From Eublepharis macularius (Eukaryota > Chordata > Lepidosauria > Squamata > Eublepharidae), in the NCBI RefSeq assembly GCF_028583425.1, contig NC_072796.1, forward strand, positions 127,011,464 to 127,075,463: a DNA stretch of 64,000 nucleotides. Direction: 5' to 3'. The position numbers were made by a program, and so were the translations under genes. This document shows, in pieces, positions 39,238 to 50,300 of the stretch (position 1 is the first letter of the stretch; each line of letters starts with the position of its first letter). A model generated the notes under the pieces. That model saw only the letters and a list, made by a program, of their open reading frames with translations. It made no database searches and had not been told where the DNA came from.

Positions 39238-39417
39238 GTGGACATTGGATGCGCTCATGTTACAGCTGACGAAAGCACATTCTGTTTTTTAAAAAACCCA
39301 TATTCAGATTTGCGTTGTATCTGTTTCGATATGTAAGCTTGGAACCAGCTCTGCCCCAAAGAAGCCTGTGATAGGCTGTTATTTTGCCCTCTAATTTCAT
39401 TTAAATTGCTCATCCTG
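39238..39417 (+). repeat. segment duplicated (inverted) from or with 15940-16109
   Basis: GCTCATGTTACAGCTGACGA, TTGCGTTGTATCTGTTTCGA and CTAATTTCATTTAAATTGCT match the reverse complement of 15940-16109 at roughly 97% by eye. Similarity ends at GCTCATCCT. Confidence 0.8.
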
Positions 39418-39419
39418 TG

Positions 39420-39820
39420 ACAGTTGGCAAGAAAGCTGCTAGTTGACAGGGCAACATGTGCAAGGAAAAAGGAGCTGGCTGTGAAATATTTATTTTAATC
39501 GCTATCTAAACAAGCATGTATTGATTTCCCAGACAGACAGCAGGATAGCCTCCTGGTGTTCACCTGAGAAGTTCCAAGGCCTTTTGTTTTGTGGGACTTC
39601 TAGCTGGCTTGCTGTTTTGTTATCTTGCCAGACGGTTCAATGCCACAAGATACACCAAGCTGGTAATGCACCCAGCTGTTTGTTTCTAAAAATTCTGCCA
39701 TAATTTTGTTGCAATTGTATTCTCCGGAGATTCATAATGACCTTCTTTTCAAGCTTTTGTATATAGGTCGGATAGCTCAAGATGCTGGTTGAAAGGCTGA
39801 TGGATATTCTGAGTCACTGG
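39420..39820. other. no gene recognised
   Basis: Unique-looking text between two MITEs. Confidence 0.25.
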
Positions 39821-39824
39821 AATC

Positions 39825-40226
39825 CAGGGCTTTTTTTCAGCAGGAACACGGTGGAACAGAGTTCTGGCACTTCTTGAAAATGGTCACATGGCCGGTGGCC
39901 CTGCCCCCTGATCTCCAGACAAACGGGAGTTTAGATTGCCCTCCGTGCTGCTCGGTGCAGAGGGCAATATAAACTCCCCTCTGTCTGGAGATCAGGGGGC
40001 GGGGCCTCTGGCCATGTGACCATTTTCACCAAGGGTGATTTAAACTTTAAAAAACTCCCCCCTTGTTCCAGCTGACCCAAAGTGACATCATTGTGTGGTC
40101 CTGGGAGCATGTGCACACTTCGCGCATGCACATGTGGTACCAGGGGCACCACCTCTTGCCAGGAGTTGCCCCCTGTGCTGGCAACTCACTGAGTTCCACC
40201 ACCTCTTTTCCCAGAAAAAAGCCCTG
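39825..40226. mobile_element. hAT-like palindromic MITE, CAGGGC family, complete long form (402 bp)
   Basis: Starts CAGGGCTTTTTTTCAGCAGG and ends CCCAGAAAAAAGCCCTG with a perfect 8-bp duplication, CTGGAATC (39817-39824, 40227-40234). Beyond the shared hairpin it has a block GATTTAAACTTTAAAAAACT...AAAGTGACATCATTGTG also present at 340-603. Non-coding. Confidence 0.92.
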
Positions 40227-40246
40227 CTGGAATCTATGTTCCATGC

Positions 40247-40464
40247 TAGGGTTGCCAGGTCCAGGTTGGGAATTTCCTGGAGATTTGGGGGTGGAGCCTG
40301 GAGAGGGCAATGTTTGGGGAGGGGAGAGGCCTCAGTGGGGTTTAATGCCATAGAGTTCACACTCCAGAGCAGCCATTTTCTCCAGGGGAGAAAATCTTTG
40401 TCACCTGGAAATCAGCTGAAATTCTGAGAGATCTCTAGCCACCACCTGGAGGCTGGCAACCCTA
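40247..40464 (+). mobile_element. hAT-like MITE, TAGGGTTGCC family
   Basis: Starts TAGGGTTGCCAGGTCCAGGT and ends ACCTGGAGGCTGGCAACCCTA, with body TTCCTGGAGATTTGGGGGTG and GCCATTTTCTCCAGGGGAGA. No clear 8-bp repeat was found; more related text follows to 40560. Confidence 0.8.
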
Positions 40465-40564
40465 CTTCTGAGGAATATGAGAAAGAGATGTCACATAGTT
40501 GCCTAGATATCAGCTGTAATTCTGGGTGATCTCCAGCTACCACCTGGAGGAATTGACCCAGTGA

Positions 40565-41205
40565 GGGCCAATAGAAACTGTTCTGCAATTTTCCTTTAGC
40601 TGGTGAGATTGAGAAACAGCAAAGCTGTGAATATTTCTTTCGGGAACAAATTGTTTTAGAGGCTAGTCTTGTATGACTCCTTGTCTACTATTTCCCATAC
40701 TACAACTTGTAAATGTTCACAGAACAAAAACAAAAAACAAAACAACGACAAGACTGCAGGGTTCTTTCTTCACAAGGTGCCTAATCTTCTGAACCTTCTT
40801 ACTGCTTGTGGGAATGGGGAGTACAAACAATCTCGATAAATACCCGCAAGACCATCTCTTTCTTCAGCTACCTGCATCTTTCCGTTTGTTGTATTACAGC
40901 AGAAGCCCAAGCTGCAGGTGCTGCAGGAAAAAATCTCTTTTGATAACACTTGAATAACCACTGACTCATGAAGCTCTTAGAGGGGTCCTCATGAGTGGGA
41001 GACTTGAGATACCACAAAGTTTTCCGAGCTCTGCAATAAAACACGTTTTTGTGAAGGTCAGTATTATACCAAAAACAAACTAAAAAGTTGATGACTCCTG
41101 GTAATGTGAGTGAATATTAAGATCTTAGCACCGTTCTGGTACTTGCTGTTTGGTTTATAGTTCCCAGAGGTTGGGAGGAAAAAGTACTAAAAACGGAGCT
41201 GTTAT
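40565..41205. other. low-repeat sequence, no gene
   Basis: No exon or repeat recognised. Confidence 0.3.
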
Positions 41206-41209
41206 AGAC

Positions 41210-41330
41210 AGGCAGTGTTGGATTAGCATAGCCTGGCTTCAAATCCTCACTCACCCCTGAAGTTCTGTCTGTGTCTTTGGGCCAGTCTCTCTCTCAGCCT
41301 AACTTAACTCTTGGCTTGCCATTTGCCCAT
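41210..41330 (+). repeat. SINE family B fragment
   Basis: GTGTTGGATTAGCATAGCCT, GGCTTCAAATCCTCACTC and GGGCCAGTCTCTCTCTCAGC, CTAACTTAAC preserve the tRNA-like head and early body. Degenerate. Confidence 0.6.
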
Positions 41331-41782
41331 CCTTGACAGGTAAACTCCGTCCCTTGGCCCCATTCCCCCACCCTAGAGAAACTGAGGAGAAGGATGGGGG
41401 GGGGGGGAATGGTCTTTATCATAGAGATATGGGGAAATTCCCTTAGAGCATCACCTGGAAGTGACATCAATATCCTCACCAAACTCCAGCTCCTCAAGCA
41501 CCGCCCTCAATATCTCCTGGCATTTGCCGAGGCAGCACTGGCAGTAACAAATACAATCCTTCTTGTAATTTTGTTCTGAGGGTGAAATGGAGAAAGTCTA
41601 TGTTGCCTTGAGCTTCTTGAGGGGAAAAAGAAGATAAAAATGAAATATACAGAGGGAATGGAGATAGTATTTCTGATATGCAAAATGTTTCTCCTCCCTA
41701 CCACTTTCTGTACTGGCTGGGGCCACTGCCACCAGCTAGGCCAGGCAGGTGATGAGAAATTCTTTGCCTGCTAGTCTGGTGA

Positions 41783-42035
41783 GAGCCAGTTTGGTGTAGT
41801 GGTTAAGAGCATGGGACTCTAATCTGGAGAACTGGGTTTGATTCCCCACTCCTCCACTTGAAGCCAGCTGGGTGACCTTGGGCTAGTCACAGCTCTCTGC
41901 AGCTCTCTCAGCCCCACCCACCTCACAGGGTGTTTTGTTGTGGGGATAAAAATGACATACTTTGTAAACCACTTTGAGTGGGCATTAAATTGTCCTGAAG
42001 GGTGGTATATAAATTGAATGTTATTATTATTATAT
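41783..42035 (+). repeat. tRNA-derived SINE (family A), near full length
   Basis: Head GAGCCAGTTTGGTGTAGTGG, TTAAGAGCATGGGACTCTAA, box B GGGTTTGATTCCCC; body CAGCTGGGTGACCTTGGG; 3' end CACTTTGAGTGGGCATTAAA, TTGTCCTGAAGGGTGGTATA, (TTA)n. Confidence 0.9.
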
Positions 42036-42075
42036 AGTCTGAACTGGCCCCTGCCTACAAGTAACTAGGGCTTCC

Positions 42076-42435
42076 AGAGCCAGTGTAGTGCGGCAGGACT
42101 CTAATCTGGAGAGCCAGGTTTGATTCCCCACCCTTGCACTTGAAGCCAGCTGGGTGACCTTGGGACAGTCACAGCTCTTCTCGAGCTCTCTCAGGGCCAA
42201 GCTACACATGACGAATGACACTTGAATGGCAAGTGTATTTCTCCCTGTTCACTTGCCCTCCACTCAATCCACTTGCCGTTCAAGTGTCATTCGTCATGTG
42301 TAGCTTGGCCCTCAGCCTCACCCACCTTCACAGGGTGATTGTCATGAGGAGAATAATAACACACTTGGTAAATCACTCTGAGTGGCAGTTAAGTTGTCCT
42401 GAAAGGAGGTATATAAAGTGAGTGTTGTTGTTATT
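42076..42435 (+). repeat. tRNA-derived SINE (family A), split by PIF MITE
   Basis: AGAGCCAGTGTAGTGCGGCA starts it; CTCTAATCTGGAGAGCCAGG and GACCTTGGGACAGTCACAG follow. After the MITE it resumes GCCTCACCCACCTTCACAGG and ends AAAGGAGGTATATAAAGTGA. It directly follows another copy of the same SINE. Confidence 0.88.
42194..42311. mobile_element. PIF/Harbinger-like palindromic MITE, 118 bp
   Basis: Starts GGGCCAAGCTACACATGACG and ends TCATGTGTAGCTTGGCCC. TCA flanks both sides (42191-42193, 42312-42314). The empty site is verifiable because the SINE sequence at 41783 shows CTCTCAGCC without the insert. Confidence 0.92.
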
Positions 42436-42439
42436 TTTC

Positions 42440-42630
42440 CACAACTCCTGGTGTGGTGGGAGGCCTTCCATTGGCAGCTTTCATTGCTCACTGCTGCTCC
42501 AAGTGTAGTCTATACCATGACGTTACTTTGGGGTTCCCCAGAAGGATGGGTAACTCCAGGAATCACCAGAAATTGTAGAACCACATGACAACACTTCTAG
42601 GAAGGGATGTGATAGTGTGCCCCGCCCTCC
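42440..42630. repeat. family-4-like repeat fragment
   Basis: ATGACGTTACTTTGGGGTTC, GGGTAACTCCAGGAATCACC, AGAAATTGTAG and ACACTTCTAGGAAGGGATGT resemble eroded family-4 arms. Confidence 0.4.
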
Positions 42631-42634
42631 CGCT

Positions 42635-43100
42635 TTGGAAGCTCCTGCCAGTTGCCAGGCAAGGCAACCCTAGAGGTAGCCCTGGCACCAACTGCAGGCC
42701 CAGTCTGCACAATAAAGGAGGGAAAGAGAAGGATGATGGGAATGAAATTAATATGCAGAAATGAGCTTAAGAAAAAAATAATGAAGCATTTTGAGATAAT
42801 AACCACTCTTCTTCTTCTTACAAGTTTCACATAGGTCACCTGGGACCCACAACTGATTGCTGATGGCCTGCCACTCAGGTGTCCTGGAAGCTGTTGCTGG
42901 AAACCTTCTTTCTCCAGTCCAGGGGTGGGGCAGGTTATTTTGGGCCCCAAAAGAATTCTCTGGTGTGTAATTGTGGCGGTTGTTACTTTATGCCTCCACA
43001 CATCAAACTGCCATGTGCAAGAGTTGTTTTTGCAAGAGTCCAGTGTGGCCAGTAAGATTTATAACGTGGTAGGTCTAATTGGGAGTACGTGGACACATCT
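42635..43100. other. no gene recognised
   Basis: No exon or clear repeat. Confidence 0.25.
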
Positions 43101-43102
43101 TA

Positions 43103-43220
43103 GGGCCAAGCTACAAGTGACAAATGACACTTGAACGGCAAGTGTATTTCTCCCTGTTCACTTGCCCTCCACTCAATCCACTTGCCAGGCAAGTGTCTTT
43201 CGTCATGTGTAGCTTGGCCC
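43103..43220. mobile_element. PIF/Harbinger-like palindromic MITE, 118 bp
   Basis: Starts GGGCCAAGCTACAAGTGACA and ends GTCATGTGTAGCTTGGCCC, with TTA on both sides (43100-43102, 43221-43223). The arms differ at few positions from the copies at 17336 and 42194. Confidence 0.9.
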
Positions 43221-43224
43221 TTAG

Positions 43225-44220
43225 AAGTAGGAGAACTTCTATGAAGCTTAAAGATACAGAAATGGCAAGGAATTTATTGGGGGGAGGGGGTAATTGGTAA
43301 TATAAAAGCAGATAGCTGGAGAACAATCTTACTGTTTAAAGATGGAAGCAAGTTCATTAAAATCGAATGAAAGTGCAAATATCAAGGAAAAGTCCAATAT
43401 TCTGGGTCACAGAGCAACATAATGGATTACTGTAGGAAGCATCTGTAATGTAAGCCCAGAGATGCTGTAAAAAGAGATGTGGGTGGGATGGGACGATGAT
43501 GGAAGGGATTCCTGAAGCATGAAAAAAAAATCAGGAGGTTGCTGGGATGGAATGAATTTCCCCCATGTTGGTAGCTTTTAGGGCCATACGAGACAAGAAA
43601 TGCAGAGAGATGTGAATAAGTTTCCCCGTTTTTTAAAAAAGAGAAATAGGATCTCTGTGGGCCCCCATAGAATGGAGGAGCAGAGGGATAATAATAGATT
43701 GAGGGGATCGGTTTGAATTAGAGTAACCACCGTGGAAATATTTTAAACATCCCTCCCCCCAATCCAAACCAGCGCTCTGTGTGCCTGCTATTTGTCTTTT
43801 AAACATGCTGGACAGCCCACTTCAGATTTCCCAGTCTCTCCGCTAGATTATCCTTTAGGCAAGTATTTTTTAAAAGAGTCTCCAGCCGTTTGACAGATGT
43901 GTAGATAATTTGCTAGCCAAAAAGATAAATTCTATGGTCCAGAAAACCATGATACTGCTTCCGAGCACAGGAACAGAAGAGTGGATTCAGTTTTCCTTTC
44001 TTAGTGGCAGCACTTTGAACATTGTGGTTTCCTTTGGATCAGTATCTCATGAGATGTGAGGAGCTTCCTTCAGAACAGAAAATCATCAGCTTAAAGCCCC
44101 ATTCCTCATGCATTATAGGCATCTCTCACTCTCTTGGATATAAAAAATTACAGTAAACGAGAGAAGTTGTAAACGGCTGAATAAATACATGAGAACATAG
44201 TGCACAGAAGAACGGTGTTA
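43225..44220. other. low-repeat block, no gene
   Basis: About 1 kb of unique-looking sequence with no exon signature. Confidence 0.35.
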
Positions 44221-44227
44221 AAGAAAA

Positions 44228-44312
44228 TCAAGTTCATATGGGTAGTCATGTTAGTCTGTAGCAGAAAAATAAATCAGGAGCCACTGACACTTTCAAAACT
44301 AACACAATTTAA
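44228..44312 (+). repeat. Penelope-type terminal-repeat fragment
   Basis: ATATGGGTAGTCATGTTAGT, CTGTAGCAGAAAAATAAATC, AGGAGCCACTGACACTTTCA and AAACTAACACAATTT match the head of the variant foldback family. No ribozyme core. Confidence 0.6.
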
Positions 44313-44316
44313 GAAA

Positions 44317-44545
44317 TAAAGGTAAAGGTAAGTCCCCTGTGCAAGCACCAAGTCATTACTGACCCATGGGGGGGAACATTGTATCCCGACATTTTCTTGG
44401 CAGAGTTTTGTTACGGGGTGGTTTGCCATTGCCTTCCCCAGTCATCTACACTTTAGCCCCAGGAAACTGGGTACTCATTTTACCGACCTCGGAAGGATGG
44501 AAGGCTGAGTCAACCTTGAGCCAGCTACCTGAACCCAGAAACAAG
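44317..44545 (-). repeat. Sauria-type SINE, head truncated
   Basis: Plus-strand CAAGCACCAAGTCATTACTG, ACCCATGGGG, TTTGCCATTGCCTTCCCCAG, TCATTTTACCGACCTCGGAA and GAGTCAACCTTGAGCCAGCT are the reverse complement of the SINE body and tail. It stops at CTACCTGAACCCAG, before the tRNA-like head. Confidence 0.88.
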
Positions 44546-44639
44546 AGAGAGAAAAAAAACTCTGCCAAGTCAAAAGCGTATCCAAAATTTACTAGAACAA
44601 TTTAAAGTGGGAAGTGCTCAATTTCTCATGTGCAACAAT

Positions 44640-44910
44640 AGTTCATAGTCAATACATATTGTGTAATAAACTCCACAGGTAATGACTCCAAGGTACAAGG
44701 TAAGTCAGTTCAGCAAATAGCCTTGAAATATAAACTTTTCTTTCTTTCTTCTTTCAGTTTGCAATGTGACCAGCAGATTGATGGTGATTGAATCCAGATG
44801 CCCAAAACCGGGGCCGGCTGTTTCTCACACAGATTTTTGTCCCCACGGACTTCCTCAGGGGCGTGTCAGTATTGCACAGTGTCTTTTACAATTCTTTCAT
44901 AGTACCCGGA
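44640..44910 (-). repeat. unclassified repeat with degenerate hammerhead-like motif
   Basis: On the minus strand near 44860-44835: CCCTGAGGAAGTCCGTGGGG, ACAAAAATC, with order CUGANGA, a GTCC/GGAC stem and an A-rich segment in place of GAAA. It resembles Penelope-type 3' regions, but the core is not intact. Confidence 0.35.
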
Positions 44911-44973
44911 GAGAGACGCCAGTAGCAGCTACCTGGCATGCTCCCTCACAGGTTGTATGAACAGAGTGGTAAT

Positions 44974-45073
44974 TTAAGAAATAATACCACCCTTCAGGAC
45001 AACTTAACATCCCCTCAGAGTGGTTTACAAAGTGTGCTATTATTATCCTCATGACAACCACCCTGTGAAGTGG
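44974..45073 (-). repeat. tRNA-derived SINE (family A), 3' fragment
   Basis: ATAATACCACCCTTCAGGAC, AACTTAACATCCCCTCAGAG, TGGTTTACAAAG and TATTATTATCCTCATGACAA are the reverse complement of the family-A 3' half. Confidence 0.8.
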
Positions 45074-45074
45074 C

Positions 45075-45805
45075 ATTTCTGGATGGAATGTTCTTCCTTG
45101 GTCACCTTCTGCAGGGCTTTCAGACTAGTGATGGGTTGGAGATGGCTTCCCCCATTTGCACTAAGGGCAATACTCATCAAGGAAGCATTCCTCTTACTCC
45201 TAATTGGTTTCCTGCAATGCTATAACAGTGTTACATCTGATTAATTACTATTATGATGGCATTGCATTCATTACTTGCTCCCTGATTGGGTAGGATCATC
45301 CATGTGACCATTGCCAGGAAGCAGAGCCAGAAAAAAATGTTGCCAGCAGCATCAGAGAAGGGAAGTAACTGTAGGAAACAGGATATAAAAAGGGTGAACA
45401 CTCTTAACATGAGAAAGCAATTTTGGGATGAAAAACAAAATAGGCAATCCTTTGGCATAGCCAAATAGTAAAGTCACAGTAAAAACTTTGGTTGTTTGTG
45501 TGGCTGATGCTGATAACTATGATAGGCTTGGATACTAGTAGAAGGACCTTCTAATGCAAAAATGGTGTAAAAGCAAATTGCATAGTTCTTGCTCCCAAGT
45601 AACACTATCACTCTGTCATCAGTGGATTTAAATTTCTTATTCCTGATGATTCAACACCCCTCGCATCCATTTTTCCTTATATGAACTGGGCCCTTTTATT
45701 TTTGTCCTATTTTTGGTGTCTTTTGGTGTCTTCAAATTGCAATTTCCCCGTAAAAATATAGGCAGTTCCAATGTTATTTGTGTGTCATTAATCCTATATT
45801 ATATG
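45075..45805. other. no gene recognised
   Basis: Unique-looking AT-rich text. Short open frames on either strand have no domain signature. Confidence 0.3.
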
Positions 45806-45807
45806 TG

Positions 45808-46026
45808 GTGGTGGTGGTAGAAAGTGCCATCAAGTCATAGCTGACTTATGGCGACCCCTGGTGGGGTTTTCATGGCAAGAGACTAACAGAGGTGGTTTGC
45901 TGTTGCCTGCCCCTGCAACCCGGGTCTTCATTGGAGGTCTCCCATCCAATTACTAACCAAGGCCGACCCTGCTTAGTTTCTGGGATTTGATGAAATCAGG
46001 CTCACCAGGGCTATCCAGGTCAGGGC
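45808..46026 (-). repeat. 5S rRNA-derived SINE, full body
   Basis: Plus-strand AGTGCCATCAAGTCATAGCT, GACTTATGGCGACCCCTGGT, TTCATGGCAAGAGACTAACA, CTCCCATCCAATTACTAACC, AAGGCCGACCCTGCTTAGTT and ATTTGATGAAATCAGGCT give the reverse complement of the element, including the 5S-like internal control region. Confidence 0.88.
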
Positions 46027-46029
46027 TAC

Positions 46030-47700
46030 ATTTTATTTATATAATGTATATAATGCCTAATGCCATATACGTACTGTCTAAGCCATGCTTCCACTTGCGC
46101 TGCACCCTTTACAGCGGTAGAGGTAGCATTGTTAAGAGAAATTATCTTAATTCCCTTTTACCTAATTTCTCTCTGAAATCGAACAATCGTTTTCATCTTT
46201 TTAGGAATTTGGAATCTGTTTTTAATTATGTTTTGATCAAAGAGAATTTCAACAAGAGGAAGGGCAGGAAGGGACGATGTACACAATGTAAAAATTTCAC
46301 TCTGTGGATGCTCAGAGGCAAGCAATGTCTTCCCAAACCGTCCTGTTCTGCTAAAGCACAGTCCTGTGGTTTGTAACATAAAACAGCTGCAGGGGCTGAA
46401 GTTACAAAAGAGAAATGGAAGAGAAATGGAAGAGAAACCCCTCTTTTAAAAATAAAATAAGAGGAAACATTAAAAATAAAATAAGAGGAATAATATTGCT
46501 AGGCAGAGATGCCCACCCGCTGTGGAATGAGTTTCTCTGGGACGAAGAGCTTCCATTCATGCAGGCAAGTTGGCAACTGTACAAGTTGCAATTTCATATG
46601 AGGACGTCGTGCTATTTTCTGAATTATGGTTGCTTTCTCTTTCTCAGGGCAGGTTTTCCAGGGAGGCATATATTATTTCTGACTGGCAGTTGGTTCGCTG
46701 GATTCACCGGCGAAGGGCTGTCTTGTAAAGCCGAACCAAACAGAGAGTTTTAAGGGAATCATCAGAACTAGCCAGTTCCGTCCCCCGGGGCCTTCACCCA
46801 TCTGTCAGAGGCTGCCAGCCGTGCTTCTGTTGTTTAGACACAGGGCTGCTGTTTAATAGCTGATCTCACCGAGTCTGCAAATCTTCCTGATTAGACTGCA
46901 GCGGGCCGCGGGCCCTCCCCACCCTATGTGCTCCTCTTTACTCTTCACACCTAAGAAAAACTCACCACGTTGGCAGGCCTAACCTTTATCCAGCTGCTCA
47001 GGAGTAACTGTTCAGACAGCTTGCGTTTCTTCAAAATCTAAATGGGATGTCATTGTACAAAGGGCACCGCCCTTTGACCCAGTTTGCGGATAGGAATGAT
47101 TTTGAACTTCTCATCTCGGCTGTTTTGACCCCCAAATCACCCATTTCGATTTTGCTTCTTCCTCAAGAAAACAGAAGTAGGAATTCTTTCTTTTTGTGCC
47201 TTTTTCCTGTTTCCTCGTGCAGAATTTTCCCCATCAAACGTCAACGTTTTTGACGTTATCAGAGGGTCGATAAAACAGCATTATACGTAAGAGGTTCATT
47301 ACATGTATAACTGATGTGTTTTGTAGAGCTAAATCTGATATAAACAGCACTAAAAACCTGTCCAGTGAGCAGCCGACAAGATTGCAGGATCGCAATGTGA
47401 CCCCATCCCACTGCAGCCTGGAAATGATAAAATTTGCAAATTTTGTTTCCCGTTCGCCCACTTTGACAATAGATTTCTGTTTTCAAACAGTCAGACAATC
47501 TAGCTGTCTGGGTGTCTATGGTTCTCCTTTGAAGTTGTCTTACTACAATTTCCATTAGAACACTAACAATGATTTGTGGGATTTAAAAAAACCCTTCAGT
47601 GCATCAAGAGAGGGGAGGGGGAAACAAACCACAGTGGGGAACTTAAAAACATTTACAGAATGCAATACAGATTAACGTTTCTCCCTCAAATTAGGGAGGC
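46030..47700. other. low-repeat block, no gene
   Basis: A 25-bp A-rich unit (AAAATAAAATAAGAGGAA) repeats twice near 46445-46490. No coding exon with recognisable content was found. The block 46500-47560 has mixed base composition and almost no repeats, which makes it a candidate for conserved regulatory DNA. Confidence 0.35.
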
Positions 47701-47719
47701 TGGGATGGGCAGGAACATG

Positions 47720-47865
47720 GGAGGGGGGCTGCCATCAGAGATGGTGTGACATCACTTCTGTGGAAACCTCAGAAGTGACCTCACATACCTCTAGAAATCT
47801 CTGGGAACTCTATAGTCCTCTAGAGAGGACTGACATCACTTCCAGGGACTGGTAATCATACCTCA
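47720..47865. mobile_element. family-4 MITE fragment
   Basis: GATGGTGTGACATCACTTCT, CAGAAGTGACCTCAC, CTCTAGAAATCTCTGGGAAC, TCTATAG and GACTGACATCACTTCCAGGG give eroded inverted arms. Confidence 0.5.
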
Positions 47866-47889
47866 AATAGCTTTAAAAGCAGATTCTGT

Positions 47890-48600
47890 ATTATTTGTTT
47901 TTGTTTGTTTATGTCATTTATAGTCCCCCTTTCTCACTGAGACTCAAGGCGGATTACACAGTATGAGATTAGTACAATCGGTATCAAGTACATTTCAATA
48001 CAGTATCAAGGACATTTCCATAAACAATGCCGTAGGCATAGGGTAAATAGATACAAGTTTAAAAGACATAGTAATCGCAAGAATCCAATACAGAGTAGAA
48101 AAAATACCGAAGCAGAACACAATCAAATCTAGGACTAACATTAGACAACATGGAGCATTGGTGGTACATAGAAGTACATATTTAAAGCAGCAGATAATAT
48201 GCAAGGCAATATAGTGATGGAGTCTATGGTCCCTAACTCATTAGCAAAGCATCTGAGACCCCATCCCTACAATACAGCCTTCCCATTTGAGTAAGAAGCC
48301 TTTTTGAATAGTTCAGTTTTGCGTTGTTTATGAAAAGCCAGCAGAGTGGGGGCTCTTCTGACTTCCTCAGGCAGGTCATTCCACAGGATAGGGGCCACCA
48401 CAGAGAAAGCCCGTGTACGGGCTGCTGCTGACTTCACCTGTGAGCAGCCTGGCACGTGCAGGAGACCCTGTTCAGATGAGCGAAGCTGCTGTGGAGGAAC
48501 ATAGGGAAGGAGGCGGTCCCATAGGTATGCCGGACCAAAGCCGTGAAGAACTTCGTATGTAATAACTAATACCTGGAAGACAGGGATTAAAAATACCACC
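47890..48600 (-). repeat. L2-like LINE, C-terminal coding remnant and 3' UTR
   Basis: The minus strand encodes VLVITYEVLHGFGPAYLWDR, LLPYVPPQQLRSS, and ARTRAFSVVAPILWNDLPEE, then FHKQRKTELFKKA, the usual end of L2/CR1-type ORF2. The 3' UTR leads to GACTCAAGGCGGATTACACA and a T-rich tail at 47890. It is 5' truncated. Confidence 0.82.
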
Positions 48601-48604
48601 AGTT

Positions 48605-49295
48605 CTTGGAGGGAAGATCTAACTCACAGTGGCAACAGCTTTTAACTAAACTCAGAAGTAGGACAACTTTGAATATAATTTGTCAGGAAGGAACAGAGAG
48701 TGGTGATTTCCTGTATTACCTGCTAAGGTTTTTTGGAATTGTCTGCCTAGTTACTATAGGAGATAGGATACTGAAAAAGATAGATAGCAGGGCATACGAT
48801 ATTTAGACAGTAAAGAATGTTCAACTTATTCACAGATTCAGTGGTCCCACGATCTCAAAGCAAGGGTACTGAAAACAAAGAGGGCAACCTCTTTATTGGT
48901 CAAGGATAGTCTGTGCAAAATGCTGAGGAGGCTCGTAATGATTCCCCCACTTACAGTCCCTCAGCTCTAAGGCATACTTTGATTCACTCCAAGTGCTTGC
49001 AGGAAGTTCTCAGGTAAATGGCCCAAATCCCTCAGTCTGCCTCAAAGCACAACAGGAAGGAACACTGCGTGGGCCAGCATTCCGTAGCTTGAGAACGCCG
49101 GGGCAGCCGGCATTTGGATTTGGAATGTTGTGGGCCTGAACATTCCATGGGGCCTCTGTTACCTAGGTGAGGGCTCTTGCAAAGTAAGGGGAAATTAGCA
49201 AACAAGGAGCAGCGAGAGGTAGCAGGATGTTCTACCAACTTTTACGGGGTCCCTCTTCCAGAAGAGCAAACGAGATGGGGGGTTTTCCAAGGCAA
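48605..49295. other. no gene recognised
   Basis: No exon or clear repeat. Confidence 0.3.
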
Positions 49296-49299
49296 AGGC

Positions 49300-49492
49300 A
49301 CTGTGCTGTAGCACAGTGGTTAAGAGGTCTGGCAGTGAATCAGCACTCTACTGGTTCGAATCCCACTACTGCCATAAGCTTAGTAGGTGGCCTTGGGTAA
49401 AAGTCTGCCAAGAAATCATCATGATGCGATGTCCCTCCATGGGTCAATAATGACTCGATGCTTGCACAGGGGACTACCTTTACCTTTCCCTA
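49300..49492 (+). repeat. chimeric SINE: different tRNA head with Sauria-type tail
   Basis: The head (TGTAGCACAGTGGTTAAGAG, GTCTGGCAGTGAATCAGCAC, GGTTCGAATCCCACTACTGC) matches the tRNA-headed pieces at 27880-28140. From AAAGTCTGCCAAGAAATCAT on it is Sauria-type tail (GGGTCAATAATGACTCGATG, CTTGCACAGGGGACTACCTT). Confidence 0.75.
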
Positions 49493-49494
49493 TC

Positions 49495-50020
49495 ATTTGT
49501 TTGGTATGTGCGTTCCAGCATCTCAGGAGGGGTCTGGTAATGTTTAGGACCTGCTGTGCTGTGATATGAAGTACATCAGATTTGAAAGGCTCATGTCTGT
49601 CATATCATAAGCAGCCTTTGCAATCAGGGGTTATAGCCCACCACTCACACCTCGAGCAGCAGAACAGGAGCGACTCCAGTGGTGGTGGAGATCAGAGCGT
49701 GCAGGAGGCGGGCAGCAGGACTAGCTGCATTGTGGAAGTGGCAAACTGGTCTTACTGTTATTTTTAATTCTTAAATTTTGTTTATAGCGTATGGCCTACG
49801 GGCTGTTAAACTTGAATAAACTGAAACAACAGGAAAGGAAGTGGAAAGGGAAATTGTGGGGAAGATGGCAATAGCAGGAGGCATATGTGCTCAGCGGTAT
49901 CCAAAACAGACAAAGTTTGTAAGTAGCCATGGTGTTCCGGAAACAAGTTCCAAAAACAAAAGTCACATAATACCTCTTACTAGGAAAAATCAGCATGTCA
50001 AAAAGCAATTAGGTTGGATA
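49495..50020. other. no gene recognised
   Basis: Unique-looking sequence. Confidence 0.25.
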
Positions 50021-50024
50021 AAAA

Positions 50025-50300
50025 GGTAAAGGTGCAAGCACCGAGTCATTACTGACCCATGGGGGGATGTCGCATCACGACGTTTTCTTGGCAGACTTTT
50101 TACGGGGTGGTTTGCCATTGCCTTCCCCAGTCCTCTACACTTTACCACCAGGAAATTGGGTACTCATTTTACCGACCTCGGAAGAATGGAAGGCTGAGTC
50201 AACCTTGAGCTGGCTACCTGAACCCGGCTTCTGCCGGGATCGAACTCAGGTCATGAGCAGAGGTTGGGCTGCAGTACTGCCACTTACCACTCTGCGGAAA
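50025..50300 (-). repeat. Sauria-type SINE, near full length
   Basis: Plus strand: GCAAGCACCGAGTCATTACT, CATCACGACGTTTTCTTGGC, ACGGGGTGGTTTGCCATTGC, TTTTACCGACCTCGGAAGAA, GGCTTCTGCCGGGATCGAAC, TCAGGTCATGAGCAGAGGTT, CTGCCACTTACCACTCTGC. All are reverse complement of the copy at 34922. Confidence 0.92.
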
